From: Lolium rigidum | Taxonomy: Eukaryota; Streptophyta; Magnoliopsida; Poales; Poaceae | NCBI RefSeq assembly: GCF_022539505.1 | Contig: NC_061510.1 | Span: 100,332,292 to 100,396,291 of the forward strand | DNA length: 64,000 bases | Direction: 5' to 3' | In this document: positions 32,695-45,527 of the stretch, piece by piece | How the letters are laid out: every line of letters begins with the position of its first letter | Numbering within the stretch: position 1 is the first letter of the stretch | Notes under the pieces: generated by a model | What the model saw: only the letters and a program-made list of their open reading frames with translations | What the model was told of the DNA's origin: nothing | The model's database searches: none | Program-made: the position numbers and the translations under genes

Positions 32695-34232
32695 CCAGAG
32701 TCAATAATATAGATTACATGGTAATGTACCTAACACCCATGGCGTTCTGGTGTAGGTCATGTTTTTCTCCAGGGAGAGCTTTAGTCAACGGATCTTCCAC
32801 ATTTAGATCAGTGTGTACTTCACAAATCTTCATGTCGCCATCTTCGATATACTCGCGAATAGAATGAAAATGTAGCTTGATATGCTTCAGCTTCCCGCGT
32901 GACCTTGGCTCCTATGCATTGGCTATGGCACCCATGTTGTCACAATAGATGGTCATCGGGTCCAACGCACTAGGAACCATACCAAGCTCAGTAATGAAAC
33001 ACTTCATCCACATCGCCTCTGGTGAAGCCTCCGAAGCAGCTATGTATTCCGATTCAGTTGAAGATTTCGCCACAACGCTTTGCTTAGCACTCCTCCAGCT
33101 TACTGTTGCACCATTCAAAATAAATACGTATCCAGATTGAGACTTAGAGTCATCCGGATCAGTGTTCCAACTAGCATCGATGTAACTGGTTACAACAAAC
33201 TCTTCGTCACCTCCATAACAAATAAACTATCCTTAGTTCTTTTCAAGTACGTCAGGATATTCTTGACCGATGTCTAGTGTTTCATTCCTGGATCAATTTG
33301 ATATCTGTTGGTCAAACTAACAACATGTGCGATATCCGGTCTTGTACACAACATGACATACATGATAGAGCCTATGGCCGAGGCATAGGGGATTTTGTTC
33401 ATCTTTTCTCTTTTTTCTGTCGTAGCTGGACTTTGAGTTTTACTCAAGGTCTTACCTGGTAACATGGGCAAGAACCCTTTGTTGCTCTCATCTATTCTAA
33501 ACTTTTTTAGAATCTTATCCAGGTATGTATTCTGTGAAAGCCCTATTAGGCGTCTTGATCTATCTCTATAAATCTTGATGCCTAAAATGTATGCTGCTTC
33601 TCCAAGGTCCTTCATTGAAAAACACTTATTCAAATAGCCTTTGACACTACTAAGAAGTTCTATATCATTTCCAATCAACAATATGTCATCCACATATAAT
33701 ATCAGGAATGCTACAGAGCTCCCACTCACTTTCTTGTAAATACAAGCTTCTCCAAAGGTTTGTATAAATCCAAAGTCTTTTATCACCTTATCAAAGCGCC
33801 GGTTCCAACTCCGGGATGCTTGATTCAGTCCATAAATGGAACGATGAAGTTTGCATACGTTGTCAGCATTTTTAGGATCGACAAAACCTTTGGGTTGTAC
33901 CATATACAACTCTTCCTCAATGTCACCATTAAGGAATGCCATTTTGACATCCATCTGCCAAATTTCATAATAAAAAAATGCAGCAATTGCTAACAATATC
34001 CTCACAGACTTAAGCTTCGCTACAGGTGAGAAAGTCTCATCGTAGTCAACTCCTTTAATTTGTCGGAACCCTTTCGCGACAAGTCGAGCTTTATAGACAA
34101 TAATATTACCATCAACATCTGGTTTTCTTTTGAAAATCCATTTATTCTCGACAGCCTTGCGGCTATCAGGTAAGTCTACCAAAGTCCATACTTGGTTATC
34201 ATACATGGATCCCATTTCGGATTTCATGTCCT
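32695..34232 (-). pseudogene. Copia RT/RNase H remnant, unit 1
   Basis: The 3' part of a Copia pol. RT words: WIFKRKPDVDGNIIVYKARL, GVDYDETFSPVAKLKSVRIL, MDVKMAFLNGDIEEELYM, SIYGLNQASRSWNRRFD and the catalytic LYVDDILLIGND. A TAG follows GMKH (33274), where the family has tryptophan (TGG). RNase H follows from about 33120 (SWRSAKQSVVAKSSTESEYI, YCDNMGAIANA), with a second stop at 32911 (TAG for CAG) that unit 2 lacks. Integrase, protease and gag are absent. The first RT residues (RPSTYEEAMMSRDSNKW) lie beyond the nested element, at 41129-41184. The protein is dead and truncated in both units of the array. Confidence 0.9.
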
Positions 34233-35931
34233 TGATACGTCTCCGACGTATCGATAATTTCTTATGTTCTATGCCATATTATTGATGATACCTACATGTT
34301 TTATGCACACTTTATGTCATATTCGTGCATTTTCTGGAACTAACCTATTAACAAGATGCCGAAGTGCCGCTTCTCGTTTTCGCTGTTTTTGGTTTCAGTA
34401 AATCCTAGTAACGAAATATTCTCGGAATTGGACGAAACGAAGACCCAGGTTCCTATTTTCACCGGAAGCATCCGAACACCCGGAAGGACCAGAGGGGGGC
34501 ACCGGGCCCCCGGACCATAGGCCGGCGTGGCCCAGTGCCCCGGCCGTGCCGCCATATGGTGTGGCCACCCCTTCGACCCTCCCGCGCCGCCTCTTCGCCT
34601 ATATAAAGCCTCCGTCGCGAAACCCCTGATGCGAAAAACGACGATACGGAAAACCTTCCAGAGCCGCCGCCATCGCGAAGCCAAGATCTGGGGGACAGGA
34701 GTCTCTGTTCCGGCACCCTGCCGGAGCGGGGAAGTGCCCCCGGAAGGCTTCTACATCGACACCGCTGCCATCTCCACCGCCATCTTCATCACCGCTGCTG
34801 CTCCCATGAGGAGGGAGTAGTTCTCCATCGAGGCTCGGGGCTGTACCGGTAGCTATGTGGTTCATCTCTCTCCTATGTGCTTCAATACAATAATCTCATG
34901 AGCTGCCTTACATGATTGAGATTCATATGATGATGCTTGTAATCTAGATGTCATTATGCTAGTCAAGTGAGTTTTACCTATGTGATCTCCGGAGACTCCT
35001 TGTCCCACGTGTGTAAAGGTGACAGTGTGTGCACCGTGTGGGTCTCTTAGGCTATATTTCACAGAATACTTATTCACTCGTTGAATGGCATAGTGAGGTG
35101 CTTATTTATATCTCTTTATGATTGCAATGTGTTTGTATCACAATTTATCTATGTGCTACTCTAGCAATGTTATTAAAGTAGTTTTATTCCTCCCGCACGT
35201 GTGCAAAGGTGACAGTGTGTGCACCGTGTTAGTACTTGGTTTATGCTATGATCATGATCTCTTGTAGATTGCGAAGTTAACTATTGCTATGATAATATTG
35301 ATGTGATCTATTCCTCCTACATATGCATGAAGGTGACAGGGTGCATGCTATGCTAGTACTTGGTTTAGTCTTTTGATCTATCTTACACTAAAGGTTACTA
35401 AAATATGAGCATTATTGTGGAGCTTGTTAACTCCGGCATTGAGGGTTCGTGTAATCCTACGCAATGTGTTCATCATCCAACAAGAGTGTAGAGTATGCAT
35501 TTATCTATTCTGTTATGTGATCAATGTTGAGAGTGTCCACTAGTGAAAGTCTATTCCCTAGGCCTTGTTCCTAAATATCGCTATCGCTGCTTGTTTACTA
35601 TTTTGTTGCGTTACTACTCGCTGCGTTACTACCGCTTGTTTACCGTCCCGGGCAAAGCACTTTTCCGGTGCCGTTGCTACTACTTATTCATACCACCTGT
35701 ATTTCACTATCTCTTCGCCGAACTAGTGCACCTATTAGGTGTGTTGGGGACACAAGAGACTTCTTGCTTTGTGGTTGCAGGGTTGCATGAGAGGGATATC
35801 TTTGACCTCTTCCTCCCTGAGATCGATAAACCTTGGGTGATCCACTTAAGGGAAACTTGTTGCTGTTCTACAAACCTCTGCTCTTGGAGGCCCAACACTG
35901 TCTACAAGAATAGAAGCTCCCATAGACATCA
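34233..35931 (+). repeat. 5' LTR
   Basis: 1,699 bp, TG to CA. CCTATATAAAGCC near 34598-34610 is a good TATA box. Three tandem-like segments around 35010, 35205 and 35330 share GTGTGCAAAGGTGACAGTGTG. ORFs in the GC-rich part (34340-34865) are LTR shadows. Confidence 0.92.
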
Positions 35932-35941
35932 AGCACATTTC

Positions 35942-35959
35942 TGGCGCCGTTGCCGGGGA
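35942..35959 (+). promoter_or_regulatory. Primer-binding site, tRNA-Asp type
   Basis: TGGCGCCGTTGCCGGGGA, ten bases downstream of the LTR end. A partial second copy (TTCTGGCGCCGTTGTGTG) sits at about 36007-36024, perhaps a relic of reverse-transcription strand slippage. Confidence 0.85.
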
Positions 35960-36096
35960 GGAAAGGTAAAAAGGCTCTCATACTACGGTCCCAGGTAACA
36001 GTACTTTTCTGGCGCCGTTGTGTGTGTGCTCGAAGCTATTTCCTTTAGATCCCGCAATTGCATCTTTTTGTTTCTTGTTTACACTAGTTTGGCATA

Positions 36097-36834
36097 ATGT
36101 ACAAGAGTGGGCTTCTTATTCTATTTCCTGATTTAAAACATGGATTGTTTGATGCGAAAATTAAAAAACCTATGAAATCTTATTTGCATGTCGGTAGTAA
36201 TATTAGTATGAACGCTTTGAACACCATTGTTGATAATAATATAGAAAGTTCTAAGCTTGGGGAAGCTGGTTTTCATGATCTTTTTAGTCCCCCAAGCATT
36301 GAGGAGAAAATTTTCTTTGATGATACTTTGCCTCCTATTTCTGATGATTATAATGATAGTGGTCTTTTGATGCCACTTACTGCGGAGAGTAAATTTTGTT
36401 GTGATTATACTATGCCTCCTACACTTGATGAGAATAATAATGATAGCTACTTTGTTGAATTTTCTCCCACTATTACTAATAAAATTGACTATGCCTATGA
36501 GGAGAGTAATAATTTTATGCATGAGACTCATGATAAGAATGCTTTATGTGATAGTTATATTGTTGAGTTTTCTCATGTCGCTACTGAAAGTTATTATGAG
36601 AGAGGAAAATATGGTTGTAGAAATTTTCATGTTACTAAAATGCCTCTCTATGTGCTGAAATTTTTGAAGCTACACTTGTTTTATCTTCCTATGCTTGCTA
36701 CTTTGCTCCTCATGAACTTGTTTATTTACAAGATTCCTATGCATAGGAAGCATGTTAGACTTAAATGTGTTTTGAATTTGCCTCTTGATGCTCTCTTTTG
36801 CTTCAAATACTATTTCTTGCAACTGCATCATTAA
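36097..36834 (+). CDS. Intact 245-residue protein of unknown function, possible membrane segment
   Basis: This is the only ORF of the element, starting about 140 bases after the PBS. The N-terminal two thirds are acidic and built of loosely repeated words: LFSPPSIEEKIFFDDTLPPI, SGLLMPLTAESKFCCDYTMP, NNNDSYFVEF and DSYIVEFSHVATESYYERGK. About residues 184-212 form a strongly hydrophobic stretch (LKLHLFYLPMLATLLLMNLF) flanked by basic residues (HRKHVRLK), and a second hydrophobic patch ends the protein. No zinc knuckle, protease, RT or integrase motif is seen, and I do not recognise a family. A frameshifted homologue lies at 1268-2031. Conservation of the frame in an element that needs no pol of its own suggests some role, but drift in a recent copy is also possible. 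Confidence 0.7.
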   Translation: MYKSGLLILFPDLKHGLFDAKIKKPMKSYLHVGSNISMNALNTIVDNNIESSKLGEAGFHDLFSPPSIEEKIFFDDTLPPISDDYNDSGLLMPLTAESKFCCDYTMPPTLDENNNDSYFVEFSPTITNKIDYAYEESNNFMHETHDKNALCDSYIVEFSHVATESYYERGKYGCRNFHVTKMPLYVLKFLKLHLFYLPMLATLLLMNLFIYKIPMHRKHVRLKCVLNLPLDALFCFKYYFLQLHH

Positions 36835-39419
36835 AACCGCCGAGCCCATCTTAACGGCTATAAAGAAAGAACTTCTTGGGAGATAACCCATGTGTTATTT
36901 TGCTACAGTACTTTGTTTTATATTTGTGTCTTGGAAGTTGTTTACTACTGTAGCAACCTCTCCTTATCTTAGTTTTGTGTTTTGTTGTGCCAAGTAAAGT
37001 CTTTGATAGTAAAGTAAGTACTAGATTTGGATTACTGCGCAGTTCTAGATTTCTTTGCTGTCACGAATCTGGGTCTACCTCCCTGTAGGTAGCTCAGAAA
37101 ATTAAGCCAATTTACGTGCATGATCCTCAGATATGTACGCAACTTTCATTCAATTTGAGCATTTTCATTTGAGCAAGTCTGGTGGCCTAATAAAATCCAC
37201 CTTCACGGACTGTTCTGTTTTGACAGATTCTGCCTTTTATTTCGCATTGCCTCTTTTGCTATGTTGGATGAATTTCTTTGATCCACTAATGTCCAGTAGC
37301 TTTATGCAATGTCCAGAAGTGTTAAGAATGATTGTGTCACCTCTGAACATGTTAATTTTTATTGTCCACTAACCCTCTAATGAGTTGTTTCGAGTTTGGT
37401 GTGGAGGAAGTTTTCAAGGGTCAAGAGAGGAGGATGATATACTATGATCAAGGAGAGTGAAAGCTCTAAGCTTGGGGATGCCCCGGTGGTTCACCCCTGC
37501 ATATTTTAATAATACTCAAGCGTCTAAGCTTGGGGATGCCCAAGGCATCCCCTTCTTCATCGACAACATTATCAGGTTCCTCCCCTGAAACTATATTTTT
37601 ATTCCGTCACATCTTATGCACTTTGCTTGGAGCGTCAGTTTATTTTTGTTTTTGTTTTGTTTGAATAAAATGGATCCTAGCATTCACTTTATGGGAGAGA
37701 GACACGCTCCTCTGTAGCATATGGACAAATATGTCCTTAGGCTCTACTCATAGTATTCATGGCGAAGTTTCATCTTCGTTAAATTGTTATATGGTTGGAA
37801 TTGGAAAATGCTACATGTAGTAACTCTAAAATGTCTTGGATAATTTGATACTTGGCAATTGTTGTGCTCATGTTTAAGCTCTTGCATCATATACTTTGCA
37901 CCCATTAATGAAGAAATACTTAGAGCTTGCTAATTTGGTTTGCATATTTGGTTTCTCTAGAGTCTAGATAACATCTAGTATTGAGTTTTGAACAACAAGG
38001 AAGACGGTATGGAGTCTTATAATGTTTACCATATGTCTTTTATGTGAGTTTTGCTGTACCGTTCATCCTTGTGTTTGTTTCAAATAACCTTGCTAGCCTA
38101 AACCTTGTATCGAGAGGGAATACTTCTCATGCATCCAAAATCCTTGAGCCAACCACTATGCCATTTGTGTCCACCATACCTACCTACTACATGGTATTTA
38201 TCCGCCATTCCAAAGTAAATTGCTTGAGTGCTACCTTTAAAATTCCATCATTCACCTTTGCAATATATAGCTCATGGGACAAATAGCTTAAAAACTATTG
38301 TGGTATTGAATATGTACTTATGCACTTTATCTCTTATTAAGTTGCTTGTTGTGTGATAACCATGTTTCGGGGACGCCATCAACTATTCTTTGTTGGATAT
38401 CATGTGAGTTGCTATGCATGTCCGTCTTGTCCGAAGCAAGAGAGATCTACCACCTTCATGGTTGGAGCATGCATATTGTTAGAGAAGAACTTTGGGCCGC
38501 TAACTAAAGCCATGATTCATGGTGGAAGTTTCAGTTTGGACATATATCCTCAATCTCGTAAGAGAATAATAATTGTTGCCACATGCTTATGCATTCAAGA
38601 GGAGTCCATTATCTGTTGTCCATGTTGTCCCGGTATGGATGTCTAAGTTGAGAATAATCAAAAGCGAGAAATCAAAAATGCGAGCTTTCTCCTTAGACCT
38701 TTGTACAAAGCGACATGGAGGTACCCCATTGTGACACTTGGTCAAAACATATGCATTGCAAAGATCCGGTAGTCCAAGTTAATTAGGACAAGGTGCGGGC
38801 ACTATTAGTATACTATGCATGAGACTTGCAACTTGTAAGATATAATGTACATAACTCATATGCTTTATTACTACCGTTGACAAAATTGTTTCATGTTTTC
38901 AAGATAAAAGCTCTAGCACAAATATAGCAATCGATGCTTTCCTCTTTGAAGGACCATTTTCTTTTACTTTTATGTTGAGTCAGTTCACCTATCTCTCTCC
39001 ACCTCAAGAAGCAAACACTTGTGTGAACTGTGCATTGATTCCTACATATTTGCATATTGTACTTGTTATATTACTCTATGTTGACAATTATCCATGAGAT
39101 ATACATGTTACAAGTTGAAAGCAACCGCTGAAACTTAATCTTCCTTTGTGTTGCTTCAATACCTTTACTTTGATTTATTGCTTTATGAGTTAACTCTTAT
39201 GGAAGACTTATTAATACTTGTCTTGAAGTACTATTCATGAAAAGTCTTTGCTTTATGATTCACTTGTTTACTCATGTCATTACCATTGTTTTGATCGCTG
39301 CATCCACTACATATGTTTACAAATAGTATGATCAAGGTTATGATGGCATATCACTTCGAAATTATCTTTGTTATCGTTTTACCTCGCTCGGGACGAGCAT
39401 AACTAAGCTTGGGGATGCT
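36835..39419 (+). other. Conserved non-coding 3' interior with hairpin and PPT
   Basis: No supported gene: the short ORFs here (37133, 38044, 38353) have no recognisable motif and read on opposite strands in the inverted relatives. Contains the 9-bp-stem hairpin GGGGATGCC/GGCATCCCC (37532-37552). PPT-like AAGCTTGGGGATGC occurs at about 37470, 37528 and, as the true PPT, 39405-39418. The same block is found inverted at 1-1260 and 53116-55600, so it is the shared core of this group. Confidence 0.7.
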
Positions 39420-41123
39420 TGATACGTCTCCGACGTATCGATAATTTCTTATGTTCTATGCCATATTATTGATGATACCTACATGTTTTATGCACACTTT
39501 ATGTCATATTCGTGCATTTTCCGGAACTAACCTATTAACAAGATGCCGAAGTGCCAGCTCTCGTTTTCTCGCTGTTTTTGGTTTCGTAAATCCTAGTAAC
39601 GAAATATTCTCGAATTGGACGAAACGAAGACCCGTGTTCCTATTTTCACCGGAAGCATCCGTAACACCCGGAAGGACCGGAGGGGGGGCATCGGGCCCCT
39701 GCGACCATAGGCCGGCGCGGCCCGGGCCCCGGCCGCGCCGCCATATGGTGTGGCCACCCCTTCGACCCTCCTGCGCCGCCTCTTCGCCTATATAAAGCCT
39801 CCGTCGCGAAACCCCTGATGCGAAAAACGACGATACGGAAAACCTTCCAGAGCCGCCGCCATCGCGAAGCCAAGATCTGGGGGACAGGAGTCTCTGTTCC
39901 GGCACCCTGCCGGAGCGGGGAAGTGCCCCCGGAAGGCTTCTACATCGACACCGCTGCCATCTCCACCGCCATCTTCATCACCGCTGCTGCTCCCATGAGG
40001 AGGGAGTAGTTCTCCATCGAGGCTCGGGGCTGTATCGGTAGCTATGTGGTTCATCTCTCTCCTATGTGCTTCAATACAATAATCTCATGAGCTGCCTTAC
40101 ATGATTGAGATTCATATGATGATGCTTGTAATCTAGATGTCATTATGCTAGTCAAGTGAGTTTTACCTATGTGATCTCCGGAGACTCCTTGTCCCACGTG
40201 TGTAAAGGTGACAGTGTGTGCACCGTGTGGGTCTCTTAGGCTATATTTCACAGAATACTTATTCACCGTTGAATGGCATAGTGAGGTGCTTATTTATATC
40301 TCTTTATGATTGCAATGTGTTTGTATCACAATTTATCTATGTGCTACTCTAGCAATGTTATTAAAGTAGATTTATTCCTCCTGCACGTGTGCAAAGGTGA
40401 CAGTGTGTGCACCGTGTTAGTACTTGGTTTATGCTGTGATCATGATCTCTTGTAGATTGCGAAGTTAACTATTGCTATGATAATATTGATGTGATCTATT
40501 CCTCCTACATATGCATGAAGGTGACAGTGTGCATGCTATGCTAGTACTTGGTTTAGTCTTTTGATCTATCTTACACTAAAGGTTACTAAAATATGAGCAT
40601 TATTGTGGAGCTTGTTAACTCCGGCATTGAGGGTTCGTGTAATCCTACGCAATGTGTTCATCATCCAACAAGAGTGTAGAGTATGCATTTATCTATTCTC
40701 GTTATGTGATCAATGTTGAGAGTGTCCACTAGTGAAAGTCTATTCCCTAGGCCTTGTTCCTAAATATCGCTATCGCTGCTTGTTTACCGTTTTGTTGCGT
40801 TAGTACCGCTGCGTTACTACTCGCTTGTTTACCGTCCCGGGCAAAGCACTTTTCTCGGTGCCGTTGCTACTACTTATTCATACCACCTCGTATTTCACTA
40901 TCTCTTCGCCGAACTAGTGCACCTATTAGGTGTGTTGGGGACACAAGAGACTTCTTGCTTTGTGGTTGCAGTGGTTGCATGAGAGGGATATCTTTGACCT
41001 CTTCCTCCCTGAGATCGATAAACCTTGGGTGATCCACTTAAGGGAAACTTGCTGCTGTTCTACAAACCTCTGCTCTTGGAGGCCCAACACTGTCTACAAG
41101 AATAGAAGCTCCCGTAGACATCA
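39420..41123 (+). repeat. 3' LTR
   Basis: 1,704 bp, nearly identical to 34233-35931, with a few substitutions and small indels (for example the C-run near 39680 and CTCG/CTG variants near 40690 and 40855). This indicates a fairly recent insertion. Confidence 0.92.
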
Positions 41124-41184
41124 GTCCTCTTGCCATTTGTTGGAATCTCGGCTCATCATTGCTTCCTCATACGTTGAGGGTCTT

Positions 41185-41990
41185 TGAAAGGACACGGATG
41201 TCGCCTAGAGGGGGGGGTGAATAGACGGTTTAAAACTTTTACAAGATGGGCTTAAACTAGTGTTTACTTTGTCAAGCCCAAAGCCTATATACTATGGTTC
41301 ACCTATGTGCACCAACAAATTATGCTAAGCAATACACGCACTATGAGATATCAAGATATATAACTTCAAGCACGATGGCTATCACAAAGTAAAGTGCATA
41401 AGTAAAGAGCTCGGGTATAGAGATAACTGAGGCACGCGGGAGACGATGATTTATCCCGAAGTTCACACTCTTGAGAGGGTGCTAATATCCGTTTGACGAG
41501 GTATTAACTCGTCAATGCCTGCAGATTGTAGACTTAGGGTTTCGTAAGAAGTAGAGGGCAAGTAGATCTCGAAGGTTCAGCCGAACAAAGGTGCTCAACT
41601 CAAGATTATGGTGGCTAGAGTTACAATGATTTCGATCCCTTATTTCTCCCTCGGCGCGCTTCTCCTTTATATAGGAGGCAAAGCCGAGGCTTTCAGATGT
41701 CGTACAAGTTACAAACTATTCAAGCCGTGTTGGGCCTTTCCTATATTGATACAAGTTCCCTATTACAACTCTAATTTCCTAACCCGAAAGCCTTCAACCT
41801 TCTGGGCCTCCAAAACTTCGAGTCTATGGGCTTCATGTTTCCCCATATACCTAGGGTACTTATTCAGCATGCATGTTAGGCATACCTATGTCAGTAGCCC
41901 CCGAGATTTTGCTTCAATCGTAGAGTCGAGTAAAACGTCCATCATACGTCTGTTTTGATGAAACTTTTGAGTTATGTTGAATTGTTACTC
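41185..41990 (-). mobile_element. Gypsy-type 3' LTR fragment inside Copia unit 1
   Basis: The minus strand has an LTR from TGACATAGGTATGCC (41893) to GTGTCCTTTCA (41185), 709 bp. A PPT-like CTCGGGGGCTAC is on its upstream side and up to about 100 bases of interior follow. A minus-strand TATATAAAGGAG lies near 41661-41672. It joins the Copia RT start directly at the left and the Copia leader at the right, replacing the Copia integrase and gag region. The outer right boundary is not fixed. An equivalent copy is at 58871-59577. Confidence 0.65.
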
Positions 41991-42070
41991 AATGTCTATT
42001 TTGTACAGGGATAATAGTAAATGAGATTGGTCCATCTGACGGATCGGGTACCAGTTATACATAGACACGA

Positions 42071-42081
42071 CTCTGATACCA
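42071..42081 (-). promoter_or_regulatory. Copia primer-binding site, initiator Met tRNA (unit 1)
   Basis: The minus strand reads TGGTATCAGAG, one base inside the LTR end CCCTACA. It is the standard Copia PBS. The unit 2 copy is at 59755-59765. Confidence 0.85.
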
Positions 42082-45000
42082 CTGTAGGGATTAATAGCAT
42101 AGAAAACAAAAAACCTACCGCAAGAATGAATAACAAGCCAAGATCTAATCTAGTAGATGGTAGCAACGAGGTGAAGATCATCATACCCTTGAAGATTGCT
42201 AAGCGTGAATGAGATAGATCTCGTGGTTGATGTAGTCGATCACTTGCCGCTTGCAAAAGCGCATAGAAGATCTTGACGGTGCCACAGTCGGGCAGCACCT
42301 CCGTACTCGGTCACACATACGGTGTTGATGACGATGTCCTTCTCCCTATTCCAGCGGGCAGAAGATGTAGTAGATCCTCCTTGGAATCCTGCCAGCACGA
42401 CGGCGTGGTGACGGTGGTGGTGGAGATCTCCGGCAGCGCTTCGCCGTAAGCACCGTGTGAGAAATAGGAGGAGGGAGTAGCTAGGGTTTGGGAGAGGGGG
42501 TGCTTGGGGAACCGGCCTTGGTGCCCCTTGTGTGGTGCGGCTATTGGTGTGGCCGGCCCCCTCCTCTCTCCCTCTCTTTATATAGGTGAAACCCCTAGGG
42601 TTGCCCCAAAACCACTTTGAAGTCCAACTCCAAAACTTACCATAATGGGGAAACCTAGGTCAAGTGGGATTGCTCCCTTTCCTTGCTTCATGGCCGGCCA
42701 AGGTGGTGTAGTCCACCATGGACTCCACCTTCCCTCTTGGTTGGCCCGCTAGGGTTGGTGGAGTCCATTCGGGACTCCACCTTCCATAGTGATTTATTCA
42801 GGATGTTTCTAGAACCTTCTAGTACCTTCCATAAATGCACCAGATCATTTCCAAACTTGGAATTTGACTTCCTATATACGAATCTTATTATCCGGACCAT
42901 TCCCAAACTCCTCGTGATGTCCTGGATCCCATTTGAGACTCCGAACAATATTCGAACTCCATTCCATATTTACTTAAAACGACATCAAACCTCAAGTGTC
43001 ACCCTACGGTTCGCTAACTATGCGGACATGATCGAGACTTTTCTTCGATCAATAACTAATAGCGGGACCTGGAGATCCATAATAGCTCCCATATATTCAA
43101 CGATGACTTCGTGATCGAAAGAACCATTTACATAGGATACTGATTCCCTTTGTCTCGCGATATTTTACTTATCTGAAGTTTGATCGTCGGTATCTCCATA
43201 CCTAGTCCAACCTCGTTATCGATAAGTACTATTTACTCGTATCGTGATATGATATCCCTTGTGAGCCAGTCACATGCTTGCAAGCTAGTTGGATGTCATT
43301 CCACCGAGAGGGCCCAGAGTATATCTATCCGTCATTAGGATGGACAAATCCCACTATTGATCCACGTGCTTCAACCCTATACTTTCCGAACACTTAATGC
43401 CACCTTTATAAAAAACCATTTACGAAGTAGTGTTTGGTGTCATCAAAGCATCCATCCGGTGTAGATGATTAACATGATCTCATGGTTGAAGGATTAGGTG
43501 GAAAATCTAGTCAAAAGCGCCGCATCGTGGGGCTTCCGTGCGACGGAAAAAGAGGCATCGTTCTCCTTAGGGAAGCGACGCATCTTATCCTCACACTGCT
43601 ACCCATCTTATCCGCCACACATCGCTCCTCTGTGGAACCATCGCGACAGGAAGCAGCGCTGCCGCACGGGAGGCCACCGTCACCGCCGAGCACGGAGCCG
43701 CGCGGGAGGCCACCGTCGCCGCCGAGCATGATGCGACAGAGGAGGCCGCCGTCGCCGCCCTACGCAGCGGGGGAGGTCATCGTCGTCGAGCTCAGAGCCG
43801 CGGGAGGTCTTCGAGGCCGCCGAGCACAGAGCGGCGTTGGATGTCGTCGTCGCCAAGCATGGACCTGCACTGGAGGATGTCGAGCACACATCGGAGGAGG
43901 CCACAGGCGCTAAGCACTGCGAAGCAGAGAGGCTGCAGTCGACGAGCGCACAAGGAGGAGACCCTCGTCGGCTAGTGCGGGGAGCCGCCGCCGTCAAGCA
44001 AGCTCCGGGAGGGGAGGCCGCTGTCGTCCAGAACGCATCCGAGAAGGCCACCTATGCCAACCACGCAACAGAGAGCCTCTCGTCGATGAGCGCGAGAAGA
44101 CCAGAGAGGAGGAGGCCGTCGTCCACGAGCTGACGATTTAGAGGCTCAGGTCGGCGAGAAGATGGAGCTACCAGCCATGTCCATCTGCGCCATTTGAGCT
44201 ACCTACACGAGGAAACGCCTCCCATCTTTTACTTGCCATATTAATTCAGTACTAATTACATGGTTAATTAGTAGTAATTAACGGATTAATCTTGACTATT
44301 AAATGGGAGTTGGTCGTTTGACACTCAACGCGTTTGATGGTCGTCATTGGGAGCATCCTGTACGTCCAATATAATCTCTCCATGTCCGCTCAACCTGCAA
44401 TCGTCTGATCACATTTAACAGCTAATTATGGTAACATCAATCAGCGGTATCAATTATTAATTAGTAAAGGTATGTTTGCTTGCCTACCATCTCAAGGAAT
44501 ATCAATCAAGGACACGGTACAAATTAATTAGGAAAGATGTCTTTCCTTGTCCCGATAAAAAAATTCATTTTTCCCTCGCACCAAAATCCCTTCTCTCACT
44601 TCCCATCCCCTCCGAGTCCCGATCTATGTGTGACCATGGCACATGGCAGTCGCGTTACATCGGGGCTCGTTGGTTGCCGGACCTAGCGTGACGACCGTGC
44701 CGGCTAGAGCGAAGGTCTGAAAACACGGGGTTGCCATAGCGCGAGGTCGCCGGCTTGAAATTGCTGAACCACGGCAGCTGTCCCCTCTCCCTCCATCTCT
44801 GATCTTCATGCCTTCTATCTCTCTGATTTTTGGCTACGTGATGCCGGTGTATTAGTTAGGAGCAGGACCGGCGACAAGTATTACTTCTATAAATGTTCCT
44901 AGACTACCCGGCCAACCAGCCATCCAAAAGGGGCACATCAATCTCGTTCGTCCAGTCCCGTAGCTACAGTAATTTCCATGTCCCGCTTTTTACCTCAACC

Positions 45001-45347
45001 GTTGGATACGGTAGTTTCATTTTTCACCTTCCGCTTCCCCTTATGGGTGCATGACGACCGGGCCCGAGGGCGTGCGGGGCCGCCTCCGGAAGGCAGCGAC
45101 GGCAGTGAGCTCGCGTCGCCCTGCGTGAGAGGAATCTCTGCGACGGTGAAACCCTAGGCCCAATCCCCGCCTCCGCCTCGTCCCTGGCTCCTCCCCTCCT
45201 CTCCTCCTCTCGTAACAAGCGGCGGCGGCTCGCTGCGCGCGCTCGCCATCGATTTCATCCAGCGACGACGGCTGGCCGTGCGCGCTCGCCCTCGATTTCA
45301 TCGAACGACGGCGGCGGAAGGGAGCAGACGAGCGGCGCCGGAGGCGA

Positions 45348-45500
45348 ATGGACGCGTGCGCCCTGCTCAGCCATAGCCGGCCTCCTCTCGCTGAGCCTTG
45401 CTATGCGCCGCACGCCCGCCTTCCGCCGCCTCGACCAAGAAACCGGCGGAGGGTGATTGGATTTTTGAGGGAAGCTTCTCATGAGAGAGAGGCTCAGGTG
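45348..45500 (+). pseudogene. Exon-like GC-rich segment in the Helitron
   Basis: Frame from the ATG at 45348 (MDACALLSHSRPPLAEPCYA) through arginine/proline-rich sequence to a good splice donor (CTCAG/GTGAGC). The opposite strand is equally open, so coding strand and identity are uncertain. No domain recognised; it may be a captured first exon or leader. Confidence 0.3.
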
Positions 45501-45527
45501 AGCCTGGTTATCCCCTCCTCTTCTCTC

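Larger units (their letters stand above)
34233..41123 (+). mobile_element. Complete non-autonomous LTR retrotransposon
   Basis: 6,891 bp from TGATACGTCTCCGACG to GTAGACATCA, flanked by a perfect TSD GTCCT (34228-34232, 41124-41128). Removing it restores the Copia RT reading (TTTCATGTCCTCTTGCC, as in unit 2 at 58806-58820). Structure: LTR 34233-35931, tRNA-Asp-type PBS 35942-35959, ORF 36097-36834, about 2.5 kb non-coding, PPT AAGCTTGGGGATGC, LTR 39420-41123. It has no pol or recognisable gag. Replication would need proteins from an autonomous Gypsy partner. The PBS type and a Sabrina-like LTR suggest a Gypsy relative. Confidence 0.92.

Noticed and set aside
37133..39300. Genes in the non-coding core (37133-37372, 38044-38286, 38353-38646)
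   Set aside because: Conserved in relatives because the DNA is conserved, with no motif, short length and no consistent start context.
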